18,552 nt of DNA, taken from Neisseriales bacterium. GTDB lineage: Bacteria > Pseudomonadota > Gammaproteobacteria > Burkholderiales > UBA11063. The stretch lies in contig SSGY01000183.1 of the NCBI GenBank assembly GCA_008017145.1, positions 1 through 18,552 of the forward strand, given 5' to 3'. The notes under the pieces are model-generated. The model worked only from the letters and a program-made list of their open reading frames with translations. It was not told the origin of the DNA and did not search any database. The translations under genes were made by a program, and so were the position numbers. This document shows, piece by piece, positions 1 through 7,675 of the stretch (positions within the stretch are counted from its first letter, which is position 1; each line of letters begins with the position of its first letter).

Positions 1-79
1 CCAATTCGTTAAATAATTAGGTATTTACTTCTTAACTCTTAAATTTTTAATATATTGTTATTTATTCATTTTATGAATT

Positions 80-1039
80 TTAGCTAAAGCTATCACAGAA
101 GAAGTTGTTCTTATCAAGATTTAACTCTTTAATAGTTAGATTCTTAATATCGTTAATCATATTCGGGTTGCCACAGGCATAAACTTCGTAATTACTCAAA
201 TCATTATATTGACTAGTCACTACTTGAGTAACTAACAGTGATGAGAATTTCGTGGCATCTTGAACCTTGTTGGCACATAATGATAACTTTAGGTTTAACT
301 CTTTATACTGCTCTAGATAATCTAAACAATAAAAATCATCTTCTTCGTAATTACCCCAAATTAGATGTATAGACCGAGTGCTTTTTATTTGCAACATATG
401 CAGTAATAATGAATTTATCGGTGCAAACCCTGTACCAGTGCAAACCATAAGCAGTGGCTTTTGTGTGTTTTGTAGTGTAAAACTACCTAGTGGTGCCTTA
501 AATTTAACTACACCACCAACCTTATAGTCATTCCATACTTTGCTAGAAAAGAAACCTTTAGGGTAATGACGTATATGTAATTCTATAATTTTGCTATCGT
601 TAGCTATATTAGCTATCGAATAGCTTCGTGTCACTCCTGCTGCACTTATTTCGATAAATTGACCGGGTAAATGGTTGAAACTTTGCGTATTAGGGATTTG
701 AATTTGCATTATGATAGTGTTATGGTGCTTATCTAATTTTATTATTTTGGCTAAGTAATTGCGTGTTTTGATACTATTATCAAAACCTGGAATATCAAGG
801 ACGATATCACTGTTTGCAAAAGATTGACACAATAAAACGTCGTTTAGTGATTCAATTGTATTACCATCATTATCCAACAGTATGCCTGATGATACATTGC
901 ATCTACAGCCTCCGCAATCACCGTTTCTACATCCATACGGTAAATTAATTCCTTGGCTAATTGCCGCATCCAGAATGCTAATGTGGTCAGTTAGATTAAA
1001 TTTATATTCAGTATCCTTAATATGTGCTTGGTATGACAT
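80..1039 (-). CDS. NADH oxidoreductase with N-terminal [2Fe-2S] ferredoxin domain, probable Hcp electron donor
   Basis: A 319-residue iron-sulfur flavoprotein that should pass electrons from NAD(P)H through FAD to a [2Fe-2S] centre in the cytoplasm. Residues 1-90 are a plant-type ferredoxin domain with cluster cysteines C37, C42, C45 and C71. Residues 95-190 form the FAD domain with the RSYS motif at 138-141. Residues 195-319 form the NAD domain, with GTG at 202-204 followed by FAP, and YACG at 287-290. ATG is preceded by AGGAGAT. It lies 139 bp downstream of hcp on the same strand, so the inferred role is that of Hcr, the Hcp reductase of Escherichia coli. E. coli Hcr carries its ferredoxin domain at the C-terminus; here it is N-terminal, as in AscD-like and oxygenase reductases. 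This is therefore a functional analogue by context, not a clear orthologue. The fold assignment is secure; the partner is inferred. Confidence 0.85.
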   Translation of the reverse strand: MSYQAHIKDTEYKFNLTDHISILDAAISQGINLPYGCRNGDCGGCRCNVSSGILLDNDGNTIESLNDVLLCQSFANSDIVLDIPGFDNSIKTRNYLAKIIKLDKHHNTIIMQIQIPNTQSFNHLPGQFIEISAAGVTRSYSIANIANDSKIIELHIRHYPKGFFSSKVWNDYKVGGVVKFKAPLGSFTLQNTQKPLLMVCTGTGFAPINSLLLHMLQIKSTRSIHLIWGNYEEDDFYCLDYLEQYKELNLKLSLCANKVQDATKFSSLLVTQVVTSQYNDLSNYEVYACGNPNMINDIKNLTIKELNLDKNNFFCDSFS

Positions 1040-1114
1040 AAAAAGATCTCCTATAGTTATTATGATTTAATTTATGCTTTAACATTTTAAGAACTAATGT
1101 GTGAAGCTACGAAA

Positions 1115-1165
1115 TTTAGCCATAGACTAAGATTAACTATATACTAATCTTAATCTATAGCTAAA
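1115..1165 (-). other. Long hairpin in the hcp-reductase intergenic region
   Basis: Arms 1115-1135 and 1145-1165 (21 nt each) flank a 9-nt loop. On the DNA two positions mismatch. In the RNA transcribed from the minus strand (the hcp direction) both become G-U pairs, so the stem is continuous. It is followed by only three U residues, so it is a poor classical terminator. It could attenuate read-through into the reductase gene or stabilise the hcp mRNA 3' end. Confidence 0.6.
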
Positions 1166-1178
1166 ACAACTGACTAAT

Positions 1179-2837
1179 CTAGTGTAAAGTACGAGCTAAA
1201 TCTTTTTCAGGGGTTGAAATCGGAATTAGTTTGAATCTACTTTCAAGTAGTTGCAAAATATTTGGGGTGGCAAATGCAGGCAATTTAGGACCCCAATAAA
1301 TATTTTCTAAGCCTAGATATAACAATGTCAACATGATAGCTACTGCTTTTTGTTCAAACCATGATACAACTAAAGTTAAAGGTAATTCATTTACTGAACA
1401 ATCGAAAGCTTTAGCTAGTGTTAAGGCAACTTGGATAGCAGAGTATGCATCATTACATTGTCCCATATCTAATACACGAGGGATTCCGTTGATGTCACCC
1501 AAATCATCTCGATTAAAACGATATTTAGCACAACCTAAAGTTAAAATAACTGAGTCTTTTGGTACCATGCGGGCAAAATCACCGTAATAGTCACCATCAG
1601 GAGTTGAGACATCACAACCGCCAACTAAATAGAAGTGTTTGATTGCACCGCTTTTAACAGCAGCAACAACATCATCAGCCAAGCTAATTACTGTATTACG
1701 TGCAAATCCAATAGTGATAAATTTCTCAGGTGCATCAGAGGTAAAACCAGGAGCATTAAGTGCTGCTTCGATAAGAGGTGTGTAATCACAATCTTTAATA
1801 TGTTGAATACCAGACCAACCAACTGCATTGGTTGTAAATAATCTTTCTTTATAGGCAACTTGTGGTTCTATTAAACAATTACTTGTCATTAACACAGCAC
1901 CAGGAAAGCGAGAGAATTCTACTTTTTGTTTATGCCAAGCCCCACCAAAATTACCGACTAAATGTGGGTATTTCTTTAATTCAGGATAAGCGTTAGCCGG
2001 TAACATTTCACCATGGGTATAAACATTAATACCTTTACCAACAGTTTGTTGTAAAAGTTTTTCTAAGTCATGTATGTCGTGACCACTAACTAAAATAGCT
2101 TTACCAGCTACATTAGAAATTCTCACTTGTGTAGGTTCAGGATGTCCAAATTTATTAGTGTGCGCAGAATCTAAACTCTCCATAGCACTATAATTTGCAG
2201 CACCTACTTTCATAGCCCAATCAATATAATCATTTAAGTTAGTTGATTCTTGTGCTAAAAAAGCTAGTGCGTCATGTAACTGATTAACTGCACTCTCAAT
2301 GTTTCCGCCAGATAATAATGCATGATTTGTATATGCAGCAGCACCCTTGATACCGTATAGAACAAACCCATACATCCCAGCAATATCTTCGCCCGCAATT
2401 AAGGTTCTTGCATCAAAACCAATTTCTAATGCTTGATCTACCAATTCACCGATTGAATCAGCTGGTTTATAAGTAACAGATGAATAAGTTGGTAATTCAA
2501 TAATCGTATTAGACTTACTTGCAAAGTCTAATATTTTTTGTTTCAATTCCTCTCTTAATTTAACAACATTCCTTAGATAATCTTCAATCCGTTTTGGATC
2601 AAAGTTAACGTTAGTTAATGTTGAAAACACTGCTTCCAGAACTAAATGATCTACATCAGATTTAGAAATTTGGTATTTATTCGCTACAGTTGCATAGCTA
2701 GAAAGCCCAGTAATCGCATACAGTAGCAAATCTTGTAAGTCTGCAGTCTCAGCAGTCTTACCACAGTTTCCTACTAAAGTATTGCATCCTAGAATCCCAT
2801 CATTGCGCTGGGTTCCTTCACATTGATAACAAAACAT
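1179..2837 (-). CDS. hcp: Hybrid cluster protein / hydroxylamine reductase, class II
   Basis: A 552-residue cytoplasmic Hcp, the normal length. The family reduces hydroxylamine in vitro and acts in vivo as an NO reductase and S-nitrosylase under nitrosative stress. The N-terminal cysteines C3, C6, C18 and C25 have spacing C-x2-C-x11-C-x6-C, the class II arrangement of E. coli Hcp that holds a [2Fe-2S] cluster. The hybrid cluster ligands are all present: H253, E277, C321, C408 (the persulfide cysteine, in GGCD), C436, C461 and E495. ATG is preceded by AAGGA. It is transcribed divergently from the nsrR-like gene and followed by a flavoreductase, the expected context. Identification is secure. 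Confidence 0.97.
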   Translation of the reverse strand: MFCYQCEGTQRNDGILGCNTLVGNCGKTAETADLQDLLLYAITGLSSYATVANKYQISKSDVDHLVLEAVFSTLTNVNFDPKRIEDYLRNVVKLREELKQKILDFASKSNTIIELPTYSSVTYKPADSIGELVDQALEIGFDARTLIAGEDIAGMYGFVLYGIKGAAAYTNHALLSGGNIESAVNQLHDALAFLAQESTNLNDYIDWAMKVGAANYSAMESLDSAHTNKFGHPEPTQVRISNVAGKAILVSGHDIHDLEKLLQQTVGKGINVYTHGEMLPANAYPELKKYPHLVGNFGGAWHKQKVEFSRFPGAVLMTSNCLIEPQVAYKERLFTTNAVGWSGIQHIKDCDYTPLIEAALNAPGFTSDAPEKFITIGFARNTVISLADDVVAAVKSGAIKHFYLVGGCDVSTPDGDYYGDFARMVPKDSVILTLGCAKYRFNRDDLGDINGIPRVLDMGQCNDAYSAIQVALTLAKAFDCSVNELPLTLVVSWFEQKAVAIMLTLLYLGLENIYWGPKLPAFATPNILQLLESRFKLIPISTPEKDLARTLH

Positions 2838-2892
2838 GATAGTTCCTTATAATAAAAATAGAACAAGTTAAATCGCATGTAAACTCTTAATC

Positions 2893-2915
2893 TACTATTA
2901 TTCGACTAAATAGTA
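2893..2915. repeat. Short inverted repeat in the hcp leader
   Basis: TACTATT (2893-2899) and AATAGTA (2909-2915) form a 7-bp dyad. It lies just downstream of the predicted hcp transcription start. It may be a leader hairpin or an operator half-site pair; function is unknown. Confidence 0.35.
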
Positions 2916-2928
2916 ATATGATAACATG

Positions 2929-2957
2929 ATTATATCAATATTGTACTATGAATACAA
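2929..2957 (-). promoter_or_regulatory. Predicted sigma70-type promoter of hcp
   Basis: Read on the minus strand, TTGTAT (2952-2957) is followed by a 17-bp spacer and a perfect TATAAT (2929-2934). The predicted start near 2922 leaves a leader of about 85 nt before hcp. The strong -10 suggests expression limited by repression rather than by promoter weakness. Confidence 0.65.
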
Positions 2958-2970
2958 GTATTGGATGCTA

Positions 2971-2995
2971 ATAATTTCATTTTAAATGCAATTAT
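2971..2995. promoter_or_regulatory. Putative NsrR operator, site 1
   Basis: A 25-bp near-perfect dyad centred on 2983; 22 of 24 non-central bases are self-complementary. The right half contains AAATGCA, which matches the inner part of the published E. coli NsrR half-site AAATGCATCTT, in the same 11-1-11 layout. It lies between nsrR and hcp, about 14 bp upstream of the predicted hcp -35. The palindrome is seen directly; NsrR binding is inferred. Confidence 0.6.
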
Positions 2996-3002
2996 TATTT
3001 TA

Positions 3003-3027
3003 AATATTTGATTTTATATGCAACTAT
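3003..3027. promoter_or_regulatory. Putative NsrR operator, site 2
   Basis: The core at 3007-3023 matches the core of site 1 (2975-2991) at 15 of 17 positions, in the same orientation, centre to centre 32 bp. It is less symmetric than site 1. It touches a possible nsrR -35 (TTGTGT, 3027-3032, with TGATAT at 3049-3054), which suggests autoregulation. Confidence 0.5.
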
Positions 3028-3087
3028 TGTGTTTAATTAAGCGAGATGTGATATATTTACGTATGTAATATTATTTAGGAATACTAT

Positions 3088-3552
3088 ATGCAGTTAACAA
3101 TATTTACTGATATTGCATTAAAATCTATCATGTATTTAAAACAGTCTCAAGATCTGGTAACCATTAATGAAATTGCAGATAAATATTTAGTTCCGCGAAA
3201 TCATTTGGTAAAAGTTTTGAATTTCATGGTACGTAAAAAGTGGATTGGTTCTGTGCGCGGAAGATATGGCGGACTATTTTATATACAAACTAGTGATGAA
3301 TTAAAACTAGGTGAAGTAATCAAGACTTTGGAAAATCGTGAAGAGCTACTTAATTGTGAGGATTGTATGATAAATAATAGTTGTCATCTTCGTGGCTTAT
3401 TAAGTAGAGCGGTAGATGCTTTTTATGTATACTTAAACCAATATACGTTGGCTGATTTAAATAATTCTAAGACAGCTAATTTTATTAATATGGGTGTTTT
3501 GACCCAACCCCTCAAAAGTGTAAAATCTTGGAACCATAATCCGGCAATTTGA
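3088..3552 (+). CDS. nsrR: Rrf2-family NO-sensing transcriptional repressor, NsrR-like
   Basis: A 154-residue protein. NsrR binds DNA as a dimer carrying an Fe-S cluster; NO destroys the cluster and relieves repression of NO-detoxifying genes such as hcp. The winged HTH covers about residues 1-75, with PRNHLVKVLN as recognition region and VRGRYGG as wing. Residues 90-99 hold three cysteines (C90, C93, C99). D8, which is the fourth cluster ligand in Streptomyces coelicolor NsrR, is conserved. The first cysteine gap is x2, against x4 in E. coli NsrR (C91, C96, C102). The C-terminal YTLADL motif is typical of NsrR. ATG is preceded by TTTAGGA. The divergent hcp gene supports NsrR over IscR or RirA. 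The last 41 bp overlap the convergent monooxygenase gene. Confidence 0.88.
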   Translation: MQLTIFTDIALKSIMYLKQSQDLVTINEIADKYLVPRNHLVKVLNFMVRKKWIGSVRGRYGGLFYIQTSDELKLGEVIKTLENREELLNCEDCMINNSCHLRGLLSRAVDAFYVYLNQYTLADLNNSKTANFINMGVLTQPLKSVKSWNHNPAI

Positions 3553-4690
3553 TTGCATTTGACGCTATTTGTAATTTTTCTTTAATCTTACTCATTCTTA
3601 ATTCTACGTCTACTTCTGACACATTATCTGGCAAAAAGTACATTTTACTTACCCACAATCCAAGATCATGATTAGCTTCAACATATGGGCGCAATAATTT
3701 ATTATAACGGTCAAATGCAATAGAATGATTATCCCCAGAATGTTTTAATTCCAAAGCTAAGAGATATGCCCCAACAATCGCTTGGCTTGTTCCCTGCCCA
3801 GATAATGGAGCAGCACAATAACCAGCGTCACCTATAAGCGCAATCCGCCCCTTTGTCCATGACTTCATGTTTACTTGTTTAGCACTATCAAAATAAAAAT
3901 CATCACTATTTTCCATTAATTGAAGCAACCTATTTACTTCCCATCCCATATTCATGAATGTGCTTCTAAGTAACTTTTTCTGCTCTGTTTCATCACGTAC
4001 ATCGTTCAATTTCTTGTCGCAACTAAATGAAAATGCCACAATTGCTGTGCTAAGATGCTTATCATTAAATACTGTAATAGAAATTAATTTTTTATCCGAC
4101 TCAAAATCAATTTCCGATTTACTTAAATTAAGATAATTTGGAATACTGAATACTCCTATATAAGATTTTAGGTCAATGAAATCACATTCACCCTTGGCAA
4201 AAGCCATTTGTCTAGTAGATGAGTGCAGACCATCAGCACCAATAACTAAGTCATAATACTCAGTTCTACCATCTTTGAAGGTGATTTCAACATTTTTTTC
4301 ACGTTGTTTCATTTGAGTTATAGTTTGACCAAAATAACATGGTGTATCTTTAATAGAACCCATTAAGATATTTAATAAATCACTGCGAACAATTTCGATA
4401 TCATCGCCATGATTAAACTCAGATTCTTCTCCACATGATTCCCTTATAATATTATTCTCTGCATCAACATGGTAATGATTCTCTATCCGAGCACGCATAT
4501 TGAATGTTGTTTCATAAATACCCATCTTTTTAATTATATCTACGGCTGGACTGCGAATATCTACAGCATGACCACCAGTTCTAAAGAAGTCACTTTTTTC
4601 AATCAAGATAGGTAAAAAACCAAACTTTTTTAACCAATAACTCACTGCTAAACCAGCAACACCTGCACCAACTACTAATATTTTTTTCAT
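3512..4690 (-). CDS. FAD-dependent monooxygenase, TetX-like aromatic hydroxylase family
   Basis: A 392-residue class A flavoprotein monooxygenase (FAD_binding_3, PF01494). These enzymes hydroxylate small aromatic or polyketide substrates using NAD(P)H and O2. Visible motifs are the FAD Rossmann G8-x-G10-x-x-G13, the GG-x-x-VDIR stretch at 39-46, the DG motif at D153-G154, and the GD motif G287-D288 within GRIALIGDAG. The overall pattern recalls TetX and related oxidoreductases, but the substrate cannot be read from sequence. Start ATG is preceded by a purine-rich AAGTAAGG. It sits 24 bp downstream of a truncated nucleotidyltransferase gene on the same strand, probably a former operon. That gene's promoter appears lost to an IS, so its present transcription is uncertain. 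Its 3' end overlaps nsrR tail to tail by 41 bp. Confidence 0.85.
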   Translation of the reverse strand: MKKILVVGAGVAGLAVSYWLKKFGFLPILIEKSDFFRTGGHAVDIRSPAVDIIKKMGIYETTFNMRARIENHYHVDAENNIIRESCGEESEFNHGDDIEIVRSDLLNILMGSIKDTPCYFGQTITQMKQREKNVEITFKDGRTEYYDLVIGADGLHSSTRQMAFAKGECDFIDLKSYIGVFSIPNYLNLSKSEIDFESDKKLISITVFNDKHLSTAIVAFSFSCDKKLNDVRDETEQKKLLRSTFMNMGWEVNRLLQLMENSDDFYFDSAKQVNMKSWTKGRIALIGDAGYCAAPLSGQGTSQAIVGAYLLALELKHSGDNHSIAFDRYNKLLRPYVEANHDLGLWVSKMYFLPDNVSEVDVELRMSKIKEKLQIASNAIKLPDYGSKILHF

Positions 4691-4714
4691 GTTAAAGCCT
4701 TACTTTGTAATTAG

Positions 4715-5172
4715 TTAAATTTTATTCAATTCTTGTATACGGCTACCAGGATTTTTGAATAACATCTGTTTATGTGTTTCTGTTTGCTTAATTTCGTGAA
4801 CACAAAATTTAATGAAATTAATAGTTTCATTTTTTGAGTATAATTTTTTGCCGTACTCCCAATTTACAGCGAGCTCAATTAGATTACTCCATGGCAATCC
4901 AAATCGCTTTTTTACCCACTCAGCAGAAGTCTTTTTTGTGCCCGTAACTCCATGTATGACAGTATACAGAATCCGACATAAGTTTATAACAATATATGAT
5001 TGATAATGACTATTGTCTAGCCATTCTGTGTCTAGAATTTTTGGTTCCCATTCCTGAAATAAATCTCGTATACATGCTCTTTGTACTTCGGTTATATCAA
5101 TAGGTTTAATTAATTGTCTGAATTCTGGTCCAATAAGAGAAATACCATGTTGATATAATAAATAATTATTTA
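4715..5172 (-). pseudogene. 3' remnant of an aminoglycoside adenylyltransferase-like (ANT(3'')/DUF4111) gene
   Basis: An open minus-strand frame runs from the IS end at 5172 to the stop at 4715 (about 152 codons). It has no ATG and no start codon before a TTG at 4897. Conceptual translation contains GISLIGPEF and INLCRILYTVIHG followed by AEWVKKRFGLPW. These match the order and spacing of the C-terminal helical domain of AadA-type enzymes (DUF4111, PF13427; compare the ANT(3'') motif LTLCRIxYT-x-x-G). The family usually has about 260 residues, so roughly the first 100, including the catalytic GS...DxD nucleotidyltransferase domain, are missing. The break coincides with the IS inverted repeat. 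It is almost certainly inactive. Family assignment is from recalled motifs and fairly sure; the original substrate is unknown. Confidence 0.72.
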
Positions 5173-6332
5173 CTGATGTTACGCAGATGCTAAAGATTTT
5201 TCATAAGCTTCGTTCTCTGCTTTAAGTTTTTGCAAGTCTTGAAATGCAAGCTTAGTCGCATTCAAGAACAACTTGCCCTTCTGAGCAAAATGATTGAGTC
5301 CTGTGCTAAATTTGTAACGTTCCAGTTTTATGTAAGCTACTAATGAAGCAAAGACATGTGTCTTTTGAGTTTTAACTGTTCTCGTTGGAGATTTCTCCAT
5401 GCAAACATTTTGTTTAAAACTCTTATGGTATTCTTCAACACTCCACCGTTTGTGGTAGATACTAATGAAATCATTACTGGTTAAATCCAGCTTATTACTC
5501 ACAAGATAACGTACACCAGTTGAGTTATCTTTGTTTGTAAAGACTTGTTTGAATAAAAGTATCGGTAACTCGACATCTTTTAGCCAAACTAAAGTTGGTG
5601 TATTTGCTTGTAATTCTAATAAGCTGACATTTGTCCAGTTGGGTTTATTTCTATCGCCTAGCGTAGCTTTGCGGTTGGACTTTAAATCAAAAATAAAGTA
5701 CTTCTTTTTATCATGAATAAACCTCATGTTTTCTGCTGATGAGTACCATGAATCAGCTAGAACAAAAGAGAATTTAACTTGGTTTTTAAGCGCAATTTTA
5801 ATTTGTTTGCGCAAAAGTTCATTCTTATTAACTGTACTTTTTCGATGTTCTTTTTTAGTATTGAGATCACACATAAGGTATTTATGTACAATCTCTATAG
5901 CCAATGGAACTTTCAGAGCTTGCTCATATTTCTGGGTATGGTAAAACATCGTAAGGATATTCATCCCTTTTACAGATGTACCACTACAGTGATCATAATG
6001 CCAGCAGATGATTTCATTCTCATCAGTGTATGGCTTATGCGCTATGCTGTCATCAAAAATAAGGCAAGCATCATCTGTTTCATGTTGTCGAACTATTGCT
6101 TTTACATTAATCCATAATTCTTTGTTGTCAAACTCGGTGTTTGATAACATTCGTGTCACTTGGTCATGTGATACTGAATTATCCATCAGTCTGGATAATC
6201 CTGTAGCTGTTGCTAAACCAAGTGATATTTGTAAATAATCGGTGTAAAGATCAAAGATGTTGTTCATGGCTATCTCCGATAAATGAACATCACTATTTTA
6301 CACAATTTGCACATCTCCGTGCGTAACATCAG
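5173..6332 (-). mobile_element. Insertion sequence, IS4/IS701-like, with intact transposase
   Basis: A 1160-bp element bounded by 13-bp perfect terminal inverted repeats, CTGATGTTACGCA at 5173-5185 and its complement at 6320-6332. Weaker similarity (GATG...AAA) continues inward after a small gap. One transposase gene fills the element, and its stop codon lies inside the left repeat. No target duplication is seen: the outer flanks read TATTTA on the left and ATACTA on the right. Coding sequences on both sides are truncated exactly at the ends. Confidence 0.85.
5179..6267 (-). CDS. DDE transposase, IS4/IS701-type
   Basis: A 362-residue cut-and-paste transposase. The catalytic triad is likely D72 or D73 (FDDS), D172 (ADSWY) and E278. 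The IS4-superfamily YREK signature is exact: Y271-x2-R274-x3-E278-x6-K285. The DDSIAHKPYT and WHYDH blocks are typical of the IS701-like branch common in gammaproteobacterial genomes. ATG is preceded by CGGAGAT. No frameshift or internal stop is present, so it may be active. Superfamily is sure; assignment to IS701 rather than IS4 proper is less so. Confidence 0.92.
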   Translation of the reverse strand: MNNIFDLYTDYLQISLGLATATGLSRLMDNSVSHDQVTRMLSNTEFDNKELWINVKAIVRQHETDDACLIFDDSIAHKPYTDENEIICWHYDHCSGTSVKGMNILTMFYHTQKYEQALKVPLAIEIVHKYLMCDLNTKKEHRKSTVNKNELLRKQIKIALKNQVKFSFVLADSWYSSAENMRFIHDKKKYFIFDLKSNRKATLGDRNKPNWTNVSLLELQANTPTLVWLKDVELPILLFKQVFTNKDNSTGVRYLVSNKLDLTSNDFISIYHKRWSVEEYHKSFKQNVCMEKSPTRTVKTQKTHVFASLVAYIKLERYKFSTGLNHFAQKGKLFLNATKLAFQDLQKLKAENEAYEKSLASA

Positions 6333-6344
6333 ATACTAATTTTA

Positions 6345-7598
6345 TTGGCTCCGTTTTACGCCATATTTGGTAGTCCAATATTTCTGCAGTTTATCGGCGG
6401 TGCGGCAACTTGGGGTGCAGGAATTATACTCTGGAAAATTACTCGCTTATATTTTAATCAGTTTATTGCGCTATGTTGTGTAGTAGCATTTTATGCCTCA
6501 CCTTCTAACCATTTCTATGGATTCCGTCCTGAGTTATTTTATCCATTAGCATTATTTTTACTATATTATGTTTGCGTTACTCAAAATAAACTTGTATATA
6601 TTATTTTGGCAACTCTGTTTCTTTTATCCGTAAAAGAGGATGCTCCACTTTACATTCCAGGCTATATCTACCTACTTTGTCGTAAAAAAGATTACAAAGC
6701 AACATTTATCGTTGCAACCATGGCAATTGCAACAGTTCTGCTCAATATCTTGATAGTACAGCCATATTTTGTACATAAAAGCGGTCAACAAGTAGCTGAC
6801 ACATTAGGATTTTTTAATCAATGGGGAGCAAATAATCATGAAATCATGCTAAATCTATTAAGCAGTCCATTAAAAATAATCAGCTTGTTTTTTGATTCCA
6901 ACTCTGGATTTTGGTACACTTTTGGTTTTTGGTTATTTATTCCATTATTATCACCATTCTTATTGTTATCCGCAGTATTACCATTAACATTATTTGCTAT
7001 ATCAAATGTTATGCGCATGCACGTTCTCAGCGAATATTACGCAATAACACCGAGTGCACTAGCTTACCTAGGAGTAATTTGCGGCTTACATACGATAAAT
7101 TGCCGCGTTAATAAGAACCTCAGACGCTACTTAAATATCGCAGTTGTCTTTTTTTTCTTAATTCATAATCTCTTATTCGTTAGATTTATGGATTTGATGC
7201 AAATTGACTATTCACAGTTAAGTTCAGATCAAGAATTTGCATTGTTTACCTCAGCTCCAATGTCTCGTGGGCGCTGGCAAGAGTTTTTTCCTATTAACTC
7301 ACAGGATGCAGATGATTTTAATAAATTACGCCAAAGCTTAAAAGATAACTACAAGAATAGCCGGATTTGTCCTACTAGCCAAGTTTACCCACACCTAGAT
7401 TATCGTGACTTCCCACAACTGCAGCCATTTGGTGGAGAAAATGCCAATCAAAGTAATTGTGTCAATGTCTTTGCAATTATTGGCGATATATGGCCAATTG
7501 CCCCTGATAGTTTAAATAATCAGATCATGACGATGACCCAAACTCAGAAATGTAATCGTTTTGGCAATTTCTTTTATTGTGATAATTTAGCTAAATAA
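6345..7598 (+). CDS. DUF2079 multi-pass membrane protein, N-terminally truncated by the IS
   Basis: The listed start is an internal TTG. The reading frame is open from the IS edge at 6333, and a TAA inside the IS repeat lies just upstream. The first visible residues (ILLAPFYAIFGSP) correspond to a segment that lies about 80-100 residues into full-length DUF2079 proteins, so the N-terminus is gone. The rest has many hydrophobic helices (about residues 8-30, 36-90, 105-135, 175-220 and 255-275). It also has the VKEDAPL motif, typical of the family, which resembles membrane glycosyltransferases of the GT-C type; function is not established. A soluble tail covers about the last 120 residues. No promoter or RBS is apparent, so it is probably a pseudogene. 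Confidence 0.75.
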   Translation: MAPFYAIFGSPIFLQFIGGAATWGAGIILWKITRLYFNQFIALCCVVAFYASPSNHFYGFRPELFYPLALFLLYYVCVTQNKLVYIILATLFLLSVKEDAPLYIPGYIYLLCRKKDYKATFIVATMAIATVLLNILIVQPYFVHKSGQQVADTLGFFNQWGANNHEIMLNLLSSPLKIISLFFDSNSGFWYTFGFWLFIPLLSPFLLLSAVLPLTLFAISNVMRMHVLSEYYAITPSALAYLGVICGLHTINCRVNKNLRRYLNIAVVFFFLIHNLLFVRFMDLMQIDYSQLSSDQEFALFTSAPMSRGRWQEFFPINSQDADDFNKLRQSLKDNYKNSRICPTSQVYPHLDYRDFPQLQPFGGENANQSNCVNVFAIIGDIWPIAPDSLNNQIMTMTQTQKCNRFGNFFYCDNLAK

Positions 7599-7624
7599 AT
7601 CTATTCGATAATTAATTTAAGTTT

Positions 7625-7654
7625 GATGTGTTTTGTATAGAAACTTGACACATC
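7625..7654. repeat. Inverted repeat after the DUF2079 remnant
   Basis: GATGTGT (7625-7631) and ACACATC (7648-7654) can pair around a 16-nt loop. No U-tract follows, so terminator function is doubtful. The dyad lies in the 77-bp gap before the next gene and could equally be an operator. Confidence 0.3.
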
Positions 7655-7675
7655 ATCATACAGAGGAATATCTAA

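Noticed and set aside
2927..2937. TGATTATATCA resembles an FNR/ANR site near hcp
   Set aside because: The half-sites are 3 bp apart instead of 4, and the sequence overlaps the predicted -10, so it is better explained as part of the promoter.
4715..4897. A separate 60-residue gene starting at TTG 4897
   Set aside because: The frame is open upstream to the IS edge and the upstream translation continues the same DUF4111-like domain, so this is the tail of a broken gene.
7645..7650. TTGACA as a -35 for the MBL-like gene
   Set aside because: The matching -10 would fall between the RBS and the start codon, with no room for a transcription start.
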